NCBI GenBank assembly: GCA_039816705.1
Contig: JBCBXF010000035.1
Location: 1 to 19,270, forward strand
Length of the DNA: 19,270 bases
Origin: CALHAX01 sp039816705
Lineage (GTDB): Bacteria > Pseudomonadota > Alphaproteobacteria > Rhizobiales > CALHAX01
Reading direction: 5' to 3'
A model generated the notes under the pieces. The model was not told where the DNA came from. It saw only the letters and a list, made by a program, of their open reading frames with translations, and ran no database searches. Shown in pieces: positions 1-8,478 of this stretch. The first letter of the stretch is position 1, and each line of letters opens with the position of its first letter. Position numbers and translations under genes: made by a program.

Positions 1-42
1 CATAACCGGCACGTAGCCGTATCGGACGATCTGTTTCAGCAT
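1..42 (-). CDS. N-terminal fragment of an unidentified gene, cut by the left edge
   Basis: Fourteen codons are open on the minus strand from an ATG at 42 to the edge, reading MLKQIVRYGYVPVM. A strong ribosome binding site, GGAGG on the minus strand (complement at 52-56), sits nine bases before the ATG. A second in-frame ATG at 51 is too close to the GGAGG to be favoured. The start is divergent from the DUF938 gene, leaving about 230 bases of shared upstream region. The product cannot be identified from 14 residues. The open frame plus well-placed Shine-Dalgarno is the only support. Confidence 0.45.
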   Translation of the reverse strand, partial: MLKQIVRYGYVPVM

Positions 43-166
43 CTGGTGCATCCTCCGTCGCGGGAACCCGAGAATATGGGACAACCGGCCGCCTCCGGGC
101 TTTTCCATCCCTACCAAGTCCGCATGCGTCCCGACAAGCCAGGCCGGCCTTCACCTTCTTGCGACA

Positions 167-195
167 TTGACGCAGTGTAGCGCGCGCGATCCAAT
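167..195 (+). promoter_or_regulatory. Candidate sigma-70 promoter for the DUF938-argC transcript
   Basis: TTGACG at 167-172 matches the -35 consensus in five of six positions. After a 17-base spacer, TCCAAT at 190-195 matches the -10 consensus in four of six. This would leave a leader of about 75 bases before the ATG at 276. It is a prediction by eye; no operator was recognised beside it. Confidence 0.35.
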
Positions 196-275
196 CTGCT
201 GGCGAGGCTAGCGCGCACATACGATGTGCAGGAGATGCGCCATACTCCCCGTCCACGCCTTCTTTTATCTCTCCG

Positions 276-917
276 ATGACGCCAATGACCGCCAAACGCG
301 ATACCCCGACATTTCACCGGAACCACGACGTCATCGTCGACGCGATACGTCAGAACATCCAGCCTGACAGGGTAGGCCGCGGGCTCGAAATCGGGAGCGG
401 GTCCGGCCAGCATGTGATCGGTTTTGCGCGCGCATGGCCCGGCATCACGTGGCACCCGAGTGATATTTCACCCGTCAACATTGCGAGCATCTCGGCGTGG
501 CGGGAGGAGGCAACGGCTGTCGGTGTTTCCAATTGCATGCCACCTATTCATCTGGATGTGATGGAGGACATGCCCACCACTCTCGGTCGTCTTGATGTGA
601 TTGTTGCAATCAACGTGATCCACATCGCGCCGTGGGCGGCGGCCGAGGGCATTTTTGCGATCGCAGGGGTGTCGCTGAAGACCGACGGCTTTCTCTATCT
701 CTACGGCCCGTTTATCGACCGAGACACGCCGACTGTTGCGAGCAATCTCGCGTTCGACGCGCGATTGCGGGCGGAAGATCCACGCTGGGGTATCCGAGCG
801 CTCGACGATCTTGATGGCCTTGCCGAGACGCACGGACTAAGCCGCCAGGCCGCCCATGTGGTTCCCGCGAATAATCGGGTGCTGGTGTACGCACGGCGTG
901 CTACCGACGCGGGCTGA
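276..917 (+). CDS. DUF938 family SAM-dependent methyltransferase-like protein
   Basis: The 213-residue product looks like the DUF938 (METTL26-like) class I methyltransferase family. Near the N-terminus FHRNHDVI corresponds to the family's RN...I signature. The glycine-rich SAM loop LEIGSGSGQH lies at about residues 37-46, followed by WHPSDIS (about 59-65), the acidic position after strand 2. INVIHIAPW at about 111-119 matches the family's conserved N-[ML]-[IL]-H-I-[AS]-PW segment. The substrate of this family is not known. The start at 276 has no good Shine-Dalgarno, and an ATG at 285 is an alternative. argC begins 29 bases downstream on the same strand, so the two are probably co-transcribed. 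Family assignment is fairly firm; biochemical role is open. Confidence 0.85.
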   Translation: MTPMTAKRDTPTFHRNHDVIVDAIRQNIQPDRVGRGLEIGSGSGQHVIGFARAWPGITWHPSDISPVNIASISAWREEATAVGVSNCMPPIHLDVMEDMPTTLGRLDVIVAINVIHIAPWAAAEGIFAIAGVSLKTDGFLYLYGPFIDRDTPTVASNLAFDARLRAEDPRWGIRALDDLDGLAETHGLSRQAAHVVPANNRVLVYARRATDAG

Positions 918-946
918 ATTGATAGGTTCAACCAAGGTGCGGACGC

Positions 947-1996
947 ATGGCAAGCACGCAGAAGATTAAAGTCGGAGTTATCGGTGCGTCCGGTTACACG
1001 GGTGCCGATCTCATCCGGCTTGCCTTGGCCCACCCGGCGATTTCCATCGAGGTGCTTGCGGCGAAAACACATGCAGGCAAGCCGATGGGCGACGTGTTTC
1101 CACATCTCGGACCGTACGGCCTGCCTGACCTGGTCGACAGCGATGATGTCGCGTGGGACGCGCTCGACGCCGTGTTCTGTGGGCTGCCGCACGGTACGGC
1201 ACATCAGATCATCTCGCGTCTGCCGGACGCGCTCAAAGTCATCGACATGTCGGCCGATTTTCGTCTGCGAGATGCGGAGGTTTATCGCACAACATACGGT
1301 TTGACGCATGAAGCGACTGACTTAATGCCGTCCGCTGTCTACGGGCTGACCGAGCACTACCGTGAGAGCATTGCCGGCACGCGACTGGTTGCGTGTCCCG
1401 GTTGCTATCCGACGGCAACGTTGATGGCGCTGCTGCCACTCGTCGGCGCAGGTCAGGTCGACGAAAGCGATCTGGTCGTCGATGCGAAGTCGGGTGTTTC
1501 AGGGGCGGGTCGGGCGCTCAAACAGAACACGCTCTTCACCGAGGCTGGCGAAGGCCTCTCGCCATACGCTGTTGGCACCCACCGTCATGCGCCGGAGATC
1601 GAGCAGGAAGTGAGCCGGGCCGCGGGGAAAGATGTGACGGTGAATTTCACGCCGCATCTGATCCCGATGTCACGTGGAGAGCTGGTCACGTGTTACGTGC
1701 GCCTGGCGAATGGGGCGACACCTGATGATCTGCGGGCCACGCTGATGGCGCGTTATGACGACGAGCCGTTCGTCCATGTCATGGCGGCCGGGACCGTGCC
1801 GGCGACCCAGAATGTGCGCGGTTCAAATCACTGCCACATCAGTGTATTTGCCGACCGCATTGCGGACCGTGCCATCGTCATCGCGACGCTCGATAACCTT
1901 GTGAAAGGCTCCGCCGGCCAAGCGCTGCAGAATTTCAATTTGATGTGCGGGCTCGACGAAACGAGCGGGCTCACTCAGGTCGCTTTGTTTCCCTAA
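947..1996 (+). CDS. argC: N-acetyl-gamma-glutamyl-phosphate reductase
   Basis: ArgC performs the NADPH-dependent reduction of N-acetyl-glutamyl-phosphate to the semialdehyde, the third step of arginine biosynthesis in the cytoplasm. The 349-residue length fits the long (type 1) ArgC family. The N-terminal dinucleotide-binding motif GASGYTGADLIRL spans about residues 13-25. The catalytic cysteine is Cys153 in the segment ACPGCYPT. The active-site histidine motif THRHAPEI begins at 211. An AAGG Shine-Dalgarno at 935-938 lies nine bases before the ATG. It follows the DUF938 gene by 29 bases and converges on ctaA, whose stop is 14 bases away, with no evident terminator between them. No other arg genes are present, so the pathway is scattered. 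Confidence 0.97.
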   Translation: MASTQKIKVGVIGASGYTGADLIRLALAHPAISIEVLAAKTHAGKPMGDVFPHLGPYGLPDLVDSDDVAWDALDAVFCGLPHGTAHQIISRLPDALKVIDMSADFRLRDAEVYRTTYGLTHEATDLMPSAVYGLTEHYRESIAGTRLVACPGCYPTATLMALLPLVGAGQVDESDLVVDAKSGVSGAGRALKQNTLFTEAGEGLSPYAVGTHRHAPEIEQEVSRAAGKDVTVNFTPHLIPMSRGELVTCYVRLANGATPDDLRATLMARYDDEPFVHVMAAGTVPATQNVRGSNHCHISVFADRIADRAIVIATLDNLVKGSAGQALQNFNLMCGLDETSGLTQVALFP

Positions 1997-2010
1997 CCAG
2001 TCGACTGACC

Positions 2011-3105
2011 TCAGGCGGGCAAAAGCTCAGCTTTCGGTGCAGGTTGCGTAGCGCGCGCCGCATCCAGCGCCGATGCGGCGTGCACAAGCGCAACGGTGAG
2101 CACGACGAGCGCGCCAGCCTGATGCATGACACCCATCCAGACCGGAACCATCGCGAGCAACGTCGCGATGCCGAGCGCTACCTGCGCGAGTGTGACGCCT
2201 GCCAACGCGATGGCAGAGCGACGGGCGGCGAGCGATGGCTGTCGCAAGATTTGCACGGCGTGAAGCAATGCCCACGCGGTTAAAACGTACGCCAGCATGC
2301 GGTGATTGAACTGAACCGTCATCGCGTTCTCGAATAGGTTGGCCCAGGCCGGTGACATGATGAAGAGCCCGTCGGGGATGAACTGCCCATCCATCAGCGG
2401 CCATGTGTTGTGGGCAAGCCCCGCACGCATACCGGCGACGAACGCGCCTGAAATGATCTGGAGAAAAATGCCAGCCGACAGCCCAACCGCCGACCATGCG
2501 AGCCCGGTCGGTAGGGTATGCCAGCGGTCAGTGTGCGCTTTGCGTCCGCGGTATCGCAGGACGATCCACACGGTAACGCAATAGATCACGATCGCGAGGC
2601 CAAGGTGCGCGGCAAGACGATACTGCGAGACGTCGACCCGTTCTGTGAGCCCGCTCTGAACCATGTACCAACCGAGAAAGCCCTGCACGCCGCCAAGCGC
2701 AAACAGGCCCCACAGCGGCCAGACCAACCGCTTGGGTATGGCACCGCGGGCGAGAAACCAGAGGAACGGCAGAAGGAAAACAATACCAACGACGCGGCCG
2801 AGAAACCGGTGCGCCCATTCCCACCAATAGATGAATTTGAAATCGTCGAGCGACATCCCGGCATTCACCTGGAGGTACTCAGGGATCTGGCGATATTTGT
2901 CGAATGCGATTTGCCAGTCTTCCGCATTCAAGGGCGGAATGACCCCCATGATCGGGAGCCACTCCGTGATCGAGAGGCCGCTGTCGGTCAGGCGGGTTGC
3001 CCCGCCCACCAGCACCATGCTTGCGACGAGTGCGGCCACACAACACAGCCACGCGCGCACCGGGAGAGAGATCGACGTGTTGTGCTGCGGCGTATCGAAC
3101 GGCAT
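2011..3105 (-). CDS. ctaA: Heme A synthase (COX15/CtaA family)
   Basis: This integral membrane enzyme oxidises the C8 methyl group of heme O to a formyl group, giving heme A for aa3-type cytochrome c oxidase. With the start at 3105 it has 364 residues and about eight hydrophobic segments. The four conserved heme-ligand histidines are visible: His99 in WEWAHR, His167 in LAAHLG, His268 in QFNHRM and His328 in MHQAGAL. The early GGATRLTDSGLSITEW block at about 34-49 is also diagnostic. I chose the ATG at 3105 because GGAG lies seven bases upstream. A GTG at 3156 or an ATG at 3129 would add 17 or 8 residues but lack a Shine-Dalgarno. It is divergent from the DUF2842 gene and convergent with argC. 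Confidence 0.95.
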   Translation of the reverse strand: MPFDTPQHNTSISLPVRAWLCCVAALVASMVLVGGATRLTDSGLSITEWLPIMGVIPPLNAEDWQIAFDKYRQIPEYLQVNAGMSLDDFKFIYWWEWAHRFLGRVVGIVFLLPFLWFLARGAIPKRLVWPLWGLFALGGVQGFLGWYMVQSGLTERVDVSQYRLAAHLGLAIVIYCVTVWIVLRYRGRKAHTDRWHTLPTGLAWSAVGLSAGIFLQIISGAFVAGMRAGLAHNTWPLMDGQFIPDGLFIMSPAWANLFENAMTVQFNHRMLAYVLTAWALLHAVQILRQPSLAARRSAIALAGVTLAQVALGIATLLAMVPVWMGVMHQAGALVVLTVALVHAASALDAARATQPAPKAELLPA

Positions 3106-3251
3106 ATCTGCGCTCCATGAGGCGGCCATCACGAACGGGCGTCGTATTGGACACACCGTCGTTGTTTCTCGTGGAGCTAAGCGATCACACTGCCGCTCTC
3201 AATGCGCCACAACGGCGCGACCCACCAAGCACGGTCACCGGAGATTTCGTC

Positions 3252-3461
3252 ATGACGAGCAACGCGCGCAAACTCACCGGCACCGCGATGATGGTGGTGC
3301 TGATCTTCGTCTACTTTCTCTTCGTGCTCGCACTGGCACCAGCCTTGATCACCGACGACACGCACTGGTCGCTGCAACTGATCTTTTACGCGATCGCTGG
3401 TGCCGGATGGGCCATCCCCGGTGCTCTTTTGATCAAATGGATGGCAAAGCCGGACGCGTGA
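3252..3461 (+). CDS. DUF2842 family small membrane protein
   Basis: The 69-residue product has two hydrophobic helices, about residues 12-32 and 41-62, separated by a short TDDTHW loop. It resembles the alphaproteobacterial DUF2842 family, short inner-membrane proteins often found beside the cytochrome oxidase assembly gene ctaA, as here. Its function is unknown; a link to oxidase assembly is only an inference from position. GGAG at 3240-3243 lies eight bases before the ATG at 3252. The same frame stays open upstream to 2997, but that extension runs antisense through ctaA and is not believed. The stop codon is four bases from the 3' end of the convergent deacetylase gene. Confidence 0.85.
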   Translation: MTSNARKLTGTAMMVVLIFVYFLFVLALAPALITDDTHWSLQLIFYAIAGAGWAIPGALLIKWMAKPDA

Positions 3462-3465
3462 AACA

Positions 3466-4518
3466 TCATGCGACGTCGAGCCGTCGTCCACGGTTGCGGA
3501 GTGCGAACGGGAGACCGCTCAACAGCACCTCCAATGCACGCACGTCCTGATAATCGCCGTTCAGCGAAAGCCGGGGCAATGCGGTCATATGGTCCGCGTG
3601 CTCCGGGAAAATCATTCCCTTTCGCGTCGTGACAGCCGTGTCGAAACCAAGACTGTGCACCAGATCGAAATCGCGACGACCCGCAGATTGAGCGCACCCG
3701 TATGGATAGCTGAAATGTCTCGGGCGCTTTCCAAGTTCGTGTTCAAGACGGGCGGCATTGGTCATGATCTCGGTTTGCAACTCGGCAAGATCGAGTTTGG
3801 CCGCAGCGAAGTGTCGCGACGTGTGTGCCGCGATCGTGCATAGCGGATCGGCGGCGATCCGGCGCACCTCATCCCACGTCATCAGTAATTCTGCAGCGAT
3901 GGCCGAGGCGTCCACGCCGTGTTCGTCAGCCAATGACGCGACAATTGCGCGTGCGGCGGGCTCGTCCATATTGCGAAGCGCCCAATAGAGCTCCCCGTGT
4001 GCTGCAGATTTCTCAGCATGGGTCGTCAGTTGAAAGGTCTTGGCGTTTTCGCCGAGCGTGACCGTCAGCTGCTCAGCTGAGCGGATCACCGCTTCAAGCG
4101 TGAGCCACCAGACGTCTCCATCGCCATCCGCAAATGTATCAGGGAGATAAATCGCGAATGGCGCGTTGTGCGCCCGGAACACCGGAAGCGCATGTTCCAG
4201 GTTGTCACGATAGCCGTCATCGAGCGTCAAACATGCGAAAGGCCGATCGGTCGGTTTTTTGATCCGCTGCGGCACGGCGTCCAACGGGATGAATTCGAAG
4301 TGCTCGCGCCGCATTAGCGTCAACGCATCGTCCAGAAACTCCGGCGTGACCTGAAGAATGCGGCTCGGCTCGAAATCCCGGCCTGTCGGCGGACAAACTT
4401 GATGGAGCATCAGTATCGCGCCAAGCCCGCGTGTTCGTTGCGCGGCCCAACGGTGCGCACCGATCACATGCATGCCTCGCAGTAGCGTCAGCAGCTTTGT
4501 CGACGCGGCAAAACTCAT
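3466..4518 (-). CDS. Polysaccharide deacetylase (NodB homology, carbohydrate esterase 4)
   Basis: A 350-residue protein of the CE4 family, which uses a metal ion to remove N- or O-acetyl groups from polysaccharides. Motif 1 is LTLDDG with the catalytic base and metal-binding aspartates at 100-101. The metal-binding histidines are His232 and His236 in AHTSRH, and motif 3 is SYPYG at about 270-274. No clear signal peptide is seen, so a cytoplasmic or membrane-associated site is likely. About 130 residues separate the DD and HxxxH motifs, longer than in compact NodB domains. A purine-rich GGGGAAGGG lies just before the ATG. It is divergent from the GNAT gene and beside exopolysaccharide genes; in holdfast systems the equivalent enzyme is HfsH. 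The family is firm; the substrate is inferred. Confidence 0.92.
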   Translation of the reverse strand: MSFAASTKLLTLLRGMHVIGAHRWAAQRTRGLGAILMLHQVCPPTGRDFEPSRILQVTPEFLDDALTLMRREHFEFIPLDAVPQRIKKPTDRPFACLTLDDGYRDNLEHALPVFRAHNAPFAIYLPDTFADGDGDVWWLTLEAVIRSAEQLTVTLGENAKTFQLTTHAEKSAAHGELYWALRNMDEPAARAIVASLADEHGVDASAIAAELLMTWDEVRRIAADPLCTIAAHTSRHFAAAKLDLAELQTEIMTNAARLEHELGKRPRHFSYPYGCAQSAGRRDFDLVHSLGFDTAVTTRKGMIFPEHADHMTALPRLSLNGDYQDVRALEVLLSGLPFALRNRGRRLDVA

Positions 4519-4747
4519 AACCCTTCCCCACGCGAAACCGAGACGACCCGCGACGTCGTGTTAACCAAGAGCAACAGTCTTGTTGGAACGTTTTCGATCT
4601 GAGAATGTCGCTGTGTCATGAACTGGGAGTAAATTTTGCAAGGTGGAGGCGGAACGCCGCTAGACCCGTGCGCACAAATTGCGCGCCGATGGTGAGGCGG
4701 TACGTCCGTGAAGCAAGAGCCGCGCCGCACGCGCGCCGGAGAACGGG

Positions 4748-6055
4748 ATGGCCGTGACTGCCAAACGCCATACTGCTTCGGCCGAGGCTATCCCGTCGTC
4801 GTCCAACGAGACGTGTGATGCAGCACCAGACACAGCGCGCGCGGTCACTGTTGCGAGCGTTGTATCATCGCGTCCTTTCACACTCTCAGATGGGACCCGG
4901 CTCACGGTGCGCATTGCCGAGACGCTTGATGCGGATGGCCGGGAGACGATCTTGGCCCTGCGGGACACCGCCTGCCGCACGTTGTTTAATTCTCCGGAAT
5001 GGATCGAAGCCTGGCTGAGCCGTGGCGACTTGAACCACAATGGAACGCCGGTCTTTCTTTCCGCGAGCAATGCGGCAGGTCAACCAGCGTTGTTCCTCCC
5101 GTTGTTCCTGCGCCTTACCGGCGGTGCGCGGGTTCTAACTTGGATTGGCGAGGAGACGTTCGCTGTCCAGAACCCTCTGTGTTCCGATGAGATTCGGAGC
5201 GTGCTAACACCCGACGATATCAAGCGAATGTTCCTTGCTCTTCGCGAGATGATTGACGGCGGCTTTGATGCGGTGCGCTTGCGCAACCAACCGGGAAGCT
5301 GGGCCGGCGCTCAAAACCCTTTCGCGGCTAGCGCGGCGCATGAAGCGCCGAACGCAAACTATGAGCGCGAACTCCACGCGGACTTTACTGCGCTCTATAA
5401 CGATACATTCACCTCTCGCGAGCGTCGCAACCATGCGCGCCAGCATCGGCGCCTTCTGGAGTTTGGCTCTGTAGAAATGTCCGTTGCAGCAACGGACGCC
5501 GAGAGAGAGGAAATTCTCGCGGCCTTTTTTTCGTTCAAGACGGCGCAGCTCGATCAAATCGGCGCGGCCAATCCATTTGCATCAACCGAGATGCGGCAAT
5601 TCTATCGCCGTGCGCTCCAAAGCGTGACGCAGGCCAACGCGATGACGCCGATCTACGCGGGGCTGCGTGTTGACGGCAAGCTGGTCGCCACCTTGGTTGG
5701 CGTGCGTGATAATGATCGCTTCACCACGCTGATGAGCGCCATCACGCTTGACGAAATCGCGCGGACCTCGCCCGGACAGCATCTTCTCGAACATGTCATT
5801 GCCCAGCTTTGTTCCGACGACGTTCGTGTCTTTGATTTCGGGCCGGGTGCAAGCCCGCAGAAGCTGCGCTGGAACATGAGGCCCGTGACGCTCTACAGTG
5901 TGGCGCTGGTTTTTCATCCACGTGCATGGCCAGTCATCTTTTGGGGCCGTACGACGTCCAGCGTGATGCGACGGCTCAAGAGCAACACGCGGCTGTTCCG
6001 GGCGCTTTCGCTCATCAGGGCGCGGATTGCAGGGCGTACCCATTCAAACACCTGA
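4748..6055 (+). CDS. GNAT family N-acyltransferase of the CelD/BcsL type (HfsK-like)
   Basis: A 435-residue protein with the Acetyltransf_6 (CelD/FemAB-like GNAT) architecture. A variable N-terminal 40 residues precede an alpha/beta region with FNSPEWIEAWL at about 80-90. The C-terminal GNAT half contains YAGLRVDGKLVATLVGV and the diagnostic FDFGPGASPQKLRW block, matching the family's FDLG-G-xPYK-xW signature. Members modify exopolysaccharide sugars or peptidoglycan precursors using an acyl-CoA or acyl-tRNA donor. In Caulobacter, HfsK of this type is needed for holdfast cohesion. GGAG lies eight bases before the ATG at 4748. It is divergent from the deacetylase (228-base gap) and convergent with the Wzz gene across a hairpin terminator. 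The donor and acceptor cannot be told from sequence. Confidence 0.85.
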   Translation: MAVTAKRHTASAEAIPSSSNETCDAAPDTARAVTVASVVSSRPFTLSDGTRLTVRIAETLDADGRETILALRDTACRTLFNSPEWIEAWLSRGDLNHNGTPVFLSASNAAGQPALFLPLFLRLTGGARVLTWIGEETFAVQNPLCSDEIRSVLTPDDIKRMFLALREMIDGGFDAVRLRNQPGSWAGAQNPFAASAAHEAPNANYERELHADFTALYNDTFTSRERRNHARQHRRLLEFGSVEMSVAATDAEREEILAAFFSFKTAQLDQIGAANPFASTEMRQFYRRALQSVTQANAMTPIYAGLRVDGKLVATLVGVRDNDRFTTLMSAITLDEIARTSPGQHLLEHVIAQLCSDDVRVFDFGPGASPQKLRWNMRPVTLYSVALVFHPRAWPVIFWGRTTSSVMRRLKSNTRLFRALSLIRARIAGRTHSNT

Positions 6056-6122
6056 CCAACCGCGACGCCCCCTCCCCCGACAGTGCCGCGCACGTCTTTT
6101 CCTATGCGGGCGAACACGAAAA

Positions 6123-6150
6123 CGGCCGGGAGATCCTCATCTCCCGGCCG
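6123..6150 (-). terminator. Strong hairpin terminator between convergent genes
   Basis: A perfect 12-base inverted repeat (6123-6134 and 6139-6150, arm CGGCCGGGAGAT) encloses a four-base loop. On the minus strand the stem is followed by TTTT, as expected of an intrinsic terminator for the Wzz gene ending at 6183. On the plus strand the trailing sequence is only weakly T-rich, so termination of the GNAT transcript from the left is plausible but less certain. Confidence 0.8.
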
Positions 6151-6182
6151 CTTCGCTGTTCACCCTGTAACCTGTGACGGCC

Positions 6183-8447
6183 CTACGTCCCGTTCGGAGC
6201 GTTATGACCCGGAGCGGCGGTCGTAAGACCCGGGGCAGGTGCGTACCGCGCCCGGATATCGCTGCGAGCGATGCGCTGGGCCGGCTCGAGCGTTGCGACG
6301 GAAAACTCCGGGATGTGGAAACCGAGGAAGTATCCGCGGTCGCGGCTCGCTTCGGCGCCCGCGCCTGATACGAGACCGTGATCAAAACGACCTTCGACAA
6401 GACTGAAGACCTGCGCACCAACGTCCGGCTCGGCGGCGACGAGGACGTGATCGTAATGCGCATCGAGGCCGTCGAGGAAACGATTGACCGTTTCCGTCTG
6501 CGTTGCATCGGACCAGTCGAGGTTCTTGCTTCCCGCCTCAATGACATCGACGCTCTCCAGCGTGGCGTGGCGTACCGCATCCTGCAACGTCGCGTTGCCG
6601 GAGAGGACGTCTGTCAGGCCTGCTGCAGCGCTCTGTGCATTTGGCATGACCGCGCTGCCTGGCTCGGCGGAAATCAGAACCACGCGAGCACCGGCACGCG
6701 CGAGGTGCCGTGCCACGTCATACGCTGTGGACAGCGCTGAGTGCCCTTTCAGCGTGGTCGTCACCATCGTTCGGTATCCGGCCTTGCCGTCGCCGCGCTC
6801 AAGTAGTGTGTCCGCGATGCGCGCGGTGCGACTTTCAAGACCGCCAATTGTTTCTGTCGATGGCGTGGATCGCACAGGATTTTTCTCCGCCCACATAGCG
6901 GCGCCAGTTGCGGTCGCCACACCAGCTGCAACGGCACCTGACGCAGCCACTGGCGCATGTCCCGCTGCATCGCCGCCGATGATGCGGCCGGTGCGATCAA
7001 TGAGGCCACCGCCGTTACCGGACGGACCGCCGGAGCCCATCGGCCCTGCCTGCATCGCCACATTCGCCGGTCGTGCCGCGCTGAGCAGTGCTCGCGTGAC
7101 AAACCAGGCGAGCCCAAGCAGCAGTGTCGCGACGCCGGCGAAGATCGCCATTGGAAGTTTCTGCGGGAAAGAAGGGATGCTGGTGACGCGGGCCTTTTCC
7201 ACCACACGTGCGAACACCGGCACATTGCGGCGGGACGCGGCCGAGCGCGCCTCATCAAACTTGCGGATCGTGGCATCGTAAAGCTCACGCTTCGACGTCG
7301 CTTCACGATCCAGCAACGTCAGGCGCACTTGGTCGTTACCGGTTTTTGACGCCTGTTCACGCACCTGGTCGAGGCTCTGGCGCAGCGACGTCTCTCGAGC
7401 GCTGGCGATGCGGGCTTCGTTTTCGAGACCGCGCACGATCTTGCGTACTTCGCGGCGGATCTGACTGTTGATGGTTCCGAGTTCGGACATCGCCTGACGC
7501 ATCCGGGGATGACCGCTGCGCAGGCTGGCCGACAGCTCCGACACACGGCGCTGGACCTGAACGCGTTGTTCAAGCAGACGCTGGATCAACTGCGACCGCA
7601 GAACATCCGGCGCGGAATCGACCGTACCATTGCCGAGCATTTCCTTGATCTGGCGGGCGCGCGCCTCGGCCTCGCTGCGTTGTGCTTTAGCGCGCGAGAG
7701 CTGGCTGTTGATTTCGGAAAGCTGCTGCTGGCTGAGGGTCGTATTGTTCTGGCCGGAGTACAGCCCTGTCTCGCTGCGGAACTTCTCGAGCTTGAAGTCG
7801 GCTGCCTCGACCTGCGCCTTGAGGTCCGCGAGCTGGCGGCGGAGTGATTCCGTTTCATCCTTCGTCTGGTCTGTTTGACGACCGCGCTGCCATTCAAGAT
7901 ATTTCTCCGCGAGCGTGTTGGCGGCGCTGGCAGCCGTTTTTGGGTCTTGCGACGTCATATCGACAGCGATGATGCGCGAATCTTTGATCGGATAAACGGT
8001 GAGCGCATCGGTGAACGCGCGGAGTACGCGCTCTTCTTCCGTGCCTTTGGCTCCGCCGACAATGCCAGCCAGAACGCCGCCCGCCTTGAGGCCGTCGTTA
8101 AACTCCGGGCTCATGTTCAGCCGGAGATCTTCGATGACTTTCAGGGCAAGATCGTTGGAACGCAGCACCTGCACCTGTGACAGCACCGCTTCCTTGTCGA
8201 GGAGAGCGACCACATCGTTGCTCTGGTTCTGCTGGCCGGTCGGACGATCATACACCGACTGGTCATTCTCGATGATCAGCCGGGTGGTCGATGTGTACTG
8301 CGGTGTGACGAGCGACAGCGCGAGAAACGTCAGGGCGGCAACGCCGAACGATGAGGCGAGCAGCGTCTTTTTGCGGTCCATGACGGCGCGCCAGAGGGCG
8401 GTGATATCGATGTCGTCCGGGGAGGCAGTCGTGTTCATGTATGTCAT
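6183..8447 (-). CDS. Wzz/GumC-type polysaccharide co-polymerase with degenerate BY-kinase domain
   Basis: A 754-residue inner-membrane protein controlling chain length and export of an exopolysaccharide (ExoP/GumC/HfsA type). A Wzz domain begins after residue 12, with the first membrane segment at about 31-48. A long periplasmic coiled coil spans about 195-400. The proline-rich second transmembrane segment, SFPQKLPMAIFAGVATLLLG, spans about 426-445. A Gly/Ala-rich linker (about 455-530) leads to a domain at about 540-720 shaped like the CpsD/BY-kinase ATPase. The P-loop lysine is missing (TLKGHSALST at 565-574), Walker A' reads VVLISAEP and Walker B reads HVLVAAEP, both without the aspartate. 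No C-terminal tyrosine cluster exists. ATG at 8438 is an alternative start. It is divergent from the export lipoprotein gene. Confidence 0.9.
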   Translation of the reverse strand: MTYMNTTASPDDIDITALWRAVMDRKKTLLASSFGVAALTFLALSLVTPQYTSTTRLIIENDQSVYDRPTGQQNQSNDVVALLDKEAVLSQVQVLRSNDLALKVIEDLRLNMSPEFNDGLKAGGVLAGIVGGAKGTEEERVLRAFTDALTVYPIKDSRIIAVDMTSQDPKTAASAANTLAEKYLEWQRGRQTDQTKDETESLRRQLADLKAQVEAADFKLEKFRSETGLYSGQNNTTLSQQQLSEINSQLSRAKAQRSEAEARARQIKEMLGNGTVDSAPDVLRSQLIQRLLEQRVQVQRRVSELSASLRSGHPRMRQAMSELGTINSQIRREVRKIVRGLENEARIASARETSLRQSLDQVREQASKTGNDQVRLTLLDREATSKRELYDATIRKFDEARSAASRRNVPVFARVVEKARVTSIPSFPQKLPMAIFAGVATLLLGLAWFVTRALLSAARPANVAMQAGPMGSGGPSGNGGGLIDRTGRIIGGDAAGHAPVAASGAVAAGVATATGAAMWAEKNPVRSTPSTETIGGLESRTARIADTLLERGDGKAGYRTMVTTTLKGHSALSTAYDVARHLARAGARVVLISAEPGSAVMPNAQSAAAGLTDVLSGNATLQDAVRHATLESVDVIEAGSKNLDWSDATQTETVNRFLDGLDAHYDHVLVAAEPDVGAQVFSLVEGRFDHGLVSGAGAEASRDRGYFLGFHIPEFSVATLEPAQRIARSDIRARYAPAPGLTTAAPGHNAPNGT

Positions 8448-8478
8448 CGCTTTACACTTACTGGCCTGTGCGGTGACC

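Noticed and set aside
701..1309. Minus-strand open frame of 202 codons
   Set aside because: It runs antisense through the DUF938 and argC genes, both of which are supported by motifs.
6484..7281. Plus-strand open frame of 265 codons, rich in Ala, Pro and Ser
   Set aside because: It is antisense to the Gly/Ala-rich linker and kinase-like part of the co-polymerase; its composition is explained by the complementary strand.
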